Shown in pieces: positions 6,080-7,124 of a stretch of DNA of 7,124 bases. The notes under the pieces were generated by a model. That model was not told the DNA's origin. It did no database searches and saw nothing but the letters and a program-made list of their open reading frames with translations. The stretch's first letter is position 1; the number at the start of each line of letters is the position of its first letter. Source of the stretch: Bacteroidales bacterium UBA1195 (GTDB taxonomy: Bacteria > Bacteroidota > Bacteroidia > Bacteroidales > WCHB1-69); NCBI GenBank assembly GCA_002309855.1, contig DBYD01000057.1, positions 1 to 7,124 on the forward strand, written 5' to 3'. The translations under genes and the position numbers were made by a program.

Positions 6080-7124
6080 CTTTTAATGTCTCCTATGATT
6101 TTTTTTGCCAGTGCATCCGCATCGGCTGCATTTCCGCTTTCCGCATATATGCGGATGATCGGTTCCGTATTGGATTTGCGCAGGTGAACCCACTGCCGGT
6201 CAAAATTGATGCGCACACCGTCCACATCAATGATCGGATAGGCGGAATATTTCTCCTTAACATGCTGCAGCAGTGTGTCCACATCCGTACCCGGGGTCAG
6301 ATCCATCCTATTTTTGGAGATGACAAATTCCGGATAGCTTCTCCTCAGTTCAGAACACTTTTTCCCACTGTGCGCCAGTTGGGTAAGGAACAACGCTATA
6401 CCCACCAACGCGTCACGGCCGTAATGCAGCGCAGGATAGATGACACCTCCGTTGCCCTCACCGCCGATTATGGCGCCGGTCTCCTTCATCTTCGCAACCA
6501 CATTAACCTCACCTACTGCCGATGCACTGTAGCTGCCGCCATATTTTTCGGTCACCTCCTGAAGGGCCCGTGTTGAGGAGAGGTTTGACACCGTATTTCC
6601 GGGAGTGTGCTGCAGAACATAGTCCGCCACAGAAACTAACGTGTATTCCTCCACAAACGGTTCACCATTCTCCTGAATCAGCGCAAGCCGGTCCACATCC
6701 GGATCGACCACGAAGCCCACATCCGCCTTTTCGCGGCGGACGGTTTCGCACAATTCGGTGAGATGTTCGGGCAGCGGCTCGGGATTATGGGCGAACACTC
6801 CCGTAGGTTCCGCATTTATTCCTATCACCTGACGGACACCCAATGCCTCCAAAAGCATCGGCAGGGCTATGCCGCCGGTTGAATTGACCGCATCGAACGC
6901 CACCTTAAACCCGGCCTTGCGGATGGCCTCCGCATCGACCAGATTCAATGCCAGGATGGCATCGATATGCCTGCGTATGGCCCCTTCGACCGGAATATAT
7001 TTCCCAAGTTTGTCGGTTGTGACAAAGTTGAATGCTGAAGCATCAGCCAAATCAAGCACCCTTTTGCCCTCTGAAGCGTTCAGGAACTCCCCTTTAGAAT
7101 TCAGCAGCTTGAGCGCGTTCCAGT
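6064..7124 (-). CDS. glmM: Phosphoglucosamine mutase / phosphomannomutase family protein, 5' partial
   Basis: This is an alpha-D-phosphohexomutase, most likely GlmM, which converts glucosamine-6-phosphate to glucosamine-1-phosphate on the way to UDP-GlcNAc. The GTG at 7059 is not its start: the frame stays open to the window edge and encodes WNALKLLNSKGEF just after where the catalytic-serine loop should be. About 100 N-terminal residues, including that serine, lie outside. Visible motifs are the metal loop DPDVDR (6705-6688), the sugar-recognition loop GGEGNGGV, and the phosphate-binding RKSNTEPIIRIYAES near the C-terminus. GEGNGG rather than the GEQSGH of Escherichia coli GlmM is typical of Bacteroidota and archaeal relatives, so phosphomannomutase activity cannot be excluded. 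Its place at the head of an operon with murF-alr favours GlmM. The stop is 5 nt before pdxA. Confidence 0.8.
   Translation of the reverse strand, partial: WNALKLLNSKGEFLNASEGKRVLDLADASAFNFVTTDKLGKYIPVEGAIRRHIDAILALNLVDAEAIRKAGFKVAFDAVNSTGGIALPMLLEALGVRQVIGINAEPTGVFAHNPEPLPEHLTELCETVRREKADVGFVVDPDVDRLALIQENGEPFVEEYTLVSVADYVLQHTPGNTVSNLSSTRALQEVTEKYGGSYSASAVGEVNVVAKMKETGAIIGGEGNGGVIYPALHYGRDALVGIALFLTQLAHSGKKCSELRRSYPEFVISKNRMDLTPGTDVDTLLQHVKEKYSAYPIIDVDGVRINFDRQWVHLRKSNTEPIIRIYAESGNAADADALAKKIIGDIKSYLSK

Larger units (their letters stand above)
1048..7124 (-). other. Predicted operon glmM-pdxA-murF/alr-cstA
   Basis: Four genes on one strand are separated by 5, 6 and 10 nt, with no room for promoters or terminators between them. 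I searched for Bacteroidota -7 boxes (TAnnTTTG) on the minus strand. The only hit, at 2466-2473, lies inside the first cstA codons and has no -33 partner. The unit therefore seems to be driven from beyond 7124. The first three genes serve amino-sugar, PLP and D-alanine supply for the cell wall. Confidence 0.8.

Noticed and set aside
7057..7059. GTG at 7059 as the start of the phosphomutase
   Set aside because: The frame remains open to the window edge and encodes conserved family sequence (WNALKLLN) upstream, so the gene is simply cut by the window.

Overview
This window looks like chromosomal DNA from a Bacteroidota (Bacteroidales-type) bacterium. Three things point there: a MurF-alanine racemase fusion, which is the usual arrangement in that phylum; a compact CstA of 476 residues; and, in front of the transposase, a promoter matching the phylum-specific TTTG-N20-TAnnTTTG pattern. 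Every gene I accept is on the minus strand, so the window reads biologically from right to left.

From 7124 down to 1048 is a tightly packed gene run: glmM-like sugar phosphomutase (5' end outside the window), pdxA, fused murF-alr, and cstA. The gaps are 5, 6 and 10 nt, so this is almost certainly one transcription unit. Its promoter is not in the window. The theme is envelope precursor supply: GlcN-1-P for UDP-GlcNAc (GlmM), the PLP branch (PdxA), D-alanine production (Alr, a PLP enzyme), and addition of D-Ala-D-Ala to the UDP-MurNAc-tripeptide (MurF). CstA, a pyruvate/peptide transporter family member, is the odd last gene.

From about 1047 down to the window edge lies most of an IS1595-family (ISXO2-like) insertion sequence with an apparently intact 309-residue transposase. 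It sits directly downstream of cstA in the same orientation, so operon readthrough would run into it. I see no rho-independent terminator between cstA and the transposase.

The most interesting signal is at the transposase start. An 11-bp imperfect hairpin (943-969) has the whole promoter -7 box as its left arm and the SD-like AAAGG as its right arm. Only readthrough transcripts would contain both arms. This has the layout of the IS10/IS50 type of protection against impinging transcription. Otherwise the window is well-explained housekeeping DNA; I found no CRISPR array, rRNA, tRNA, riboswitch or clearly novel multi-gene system.
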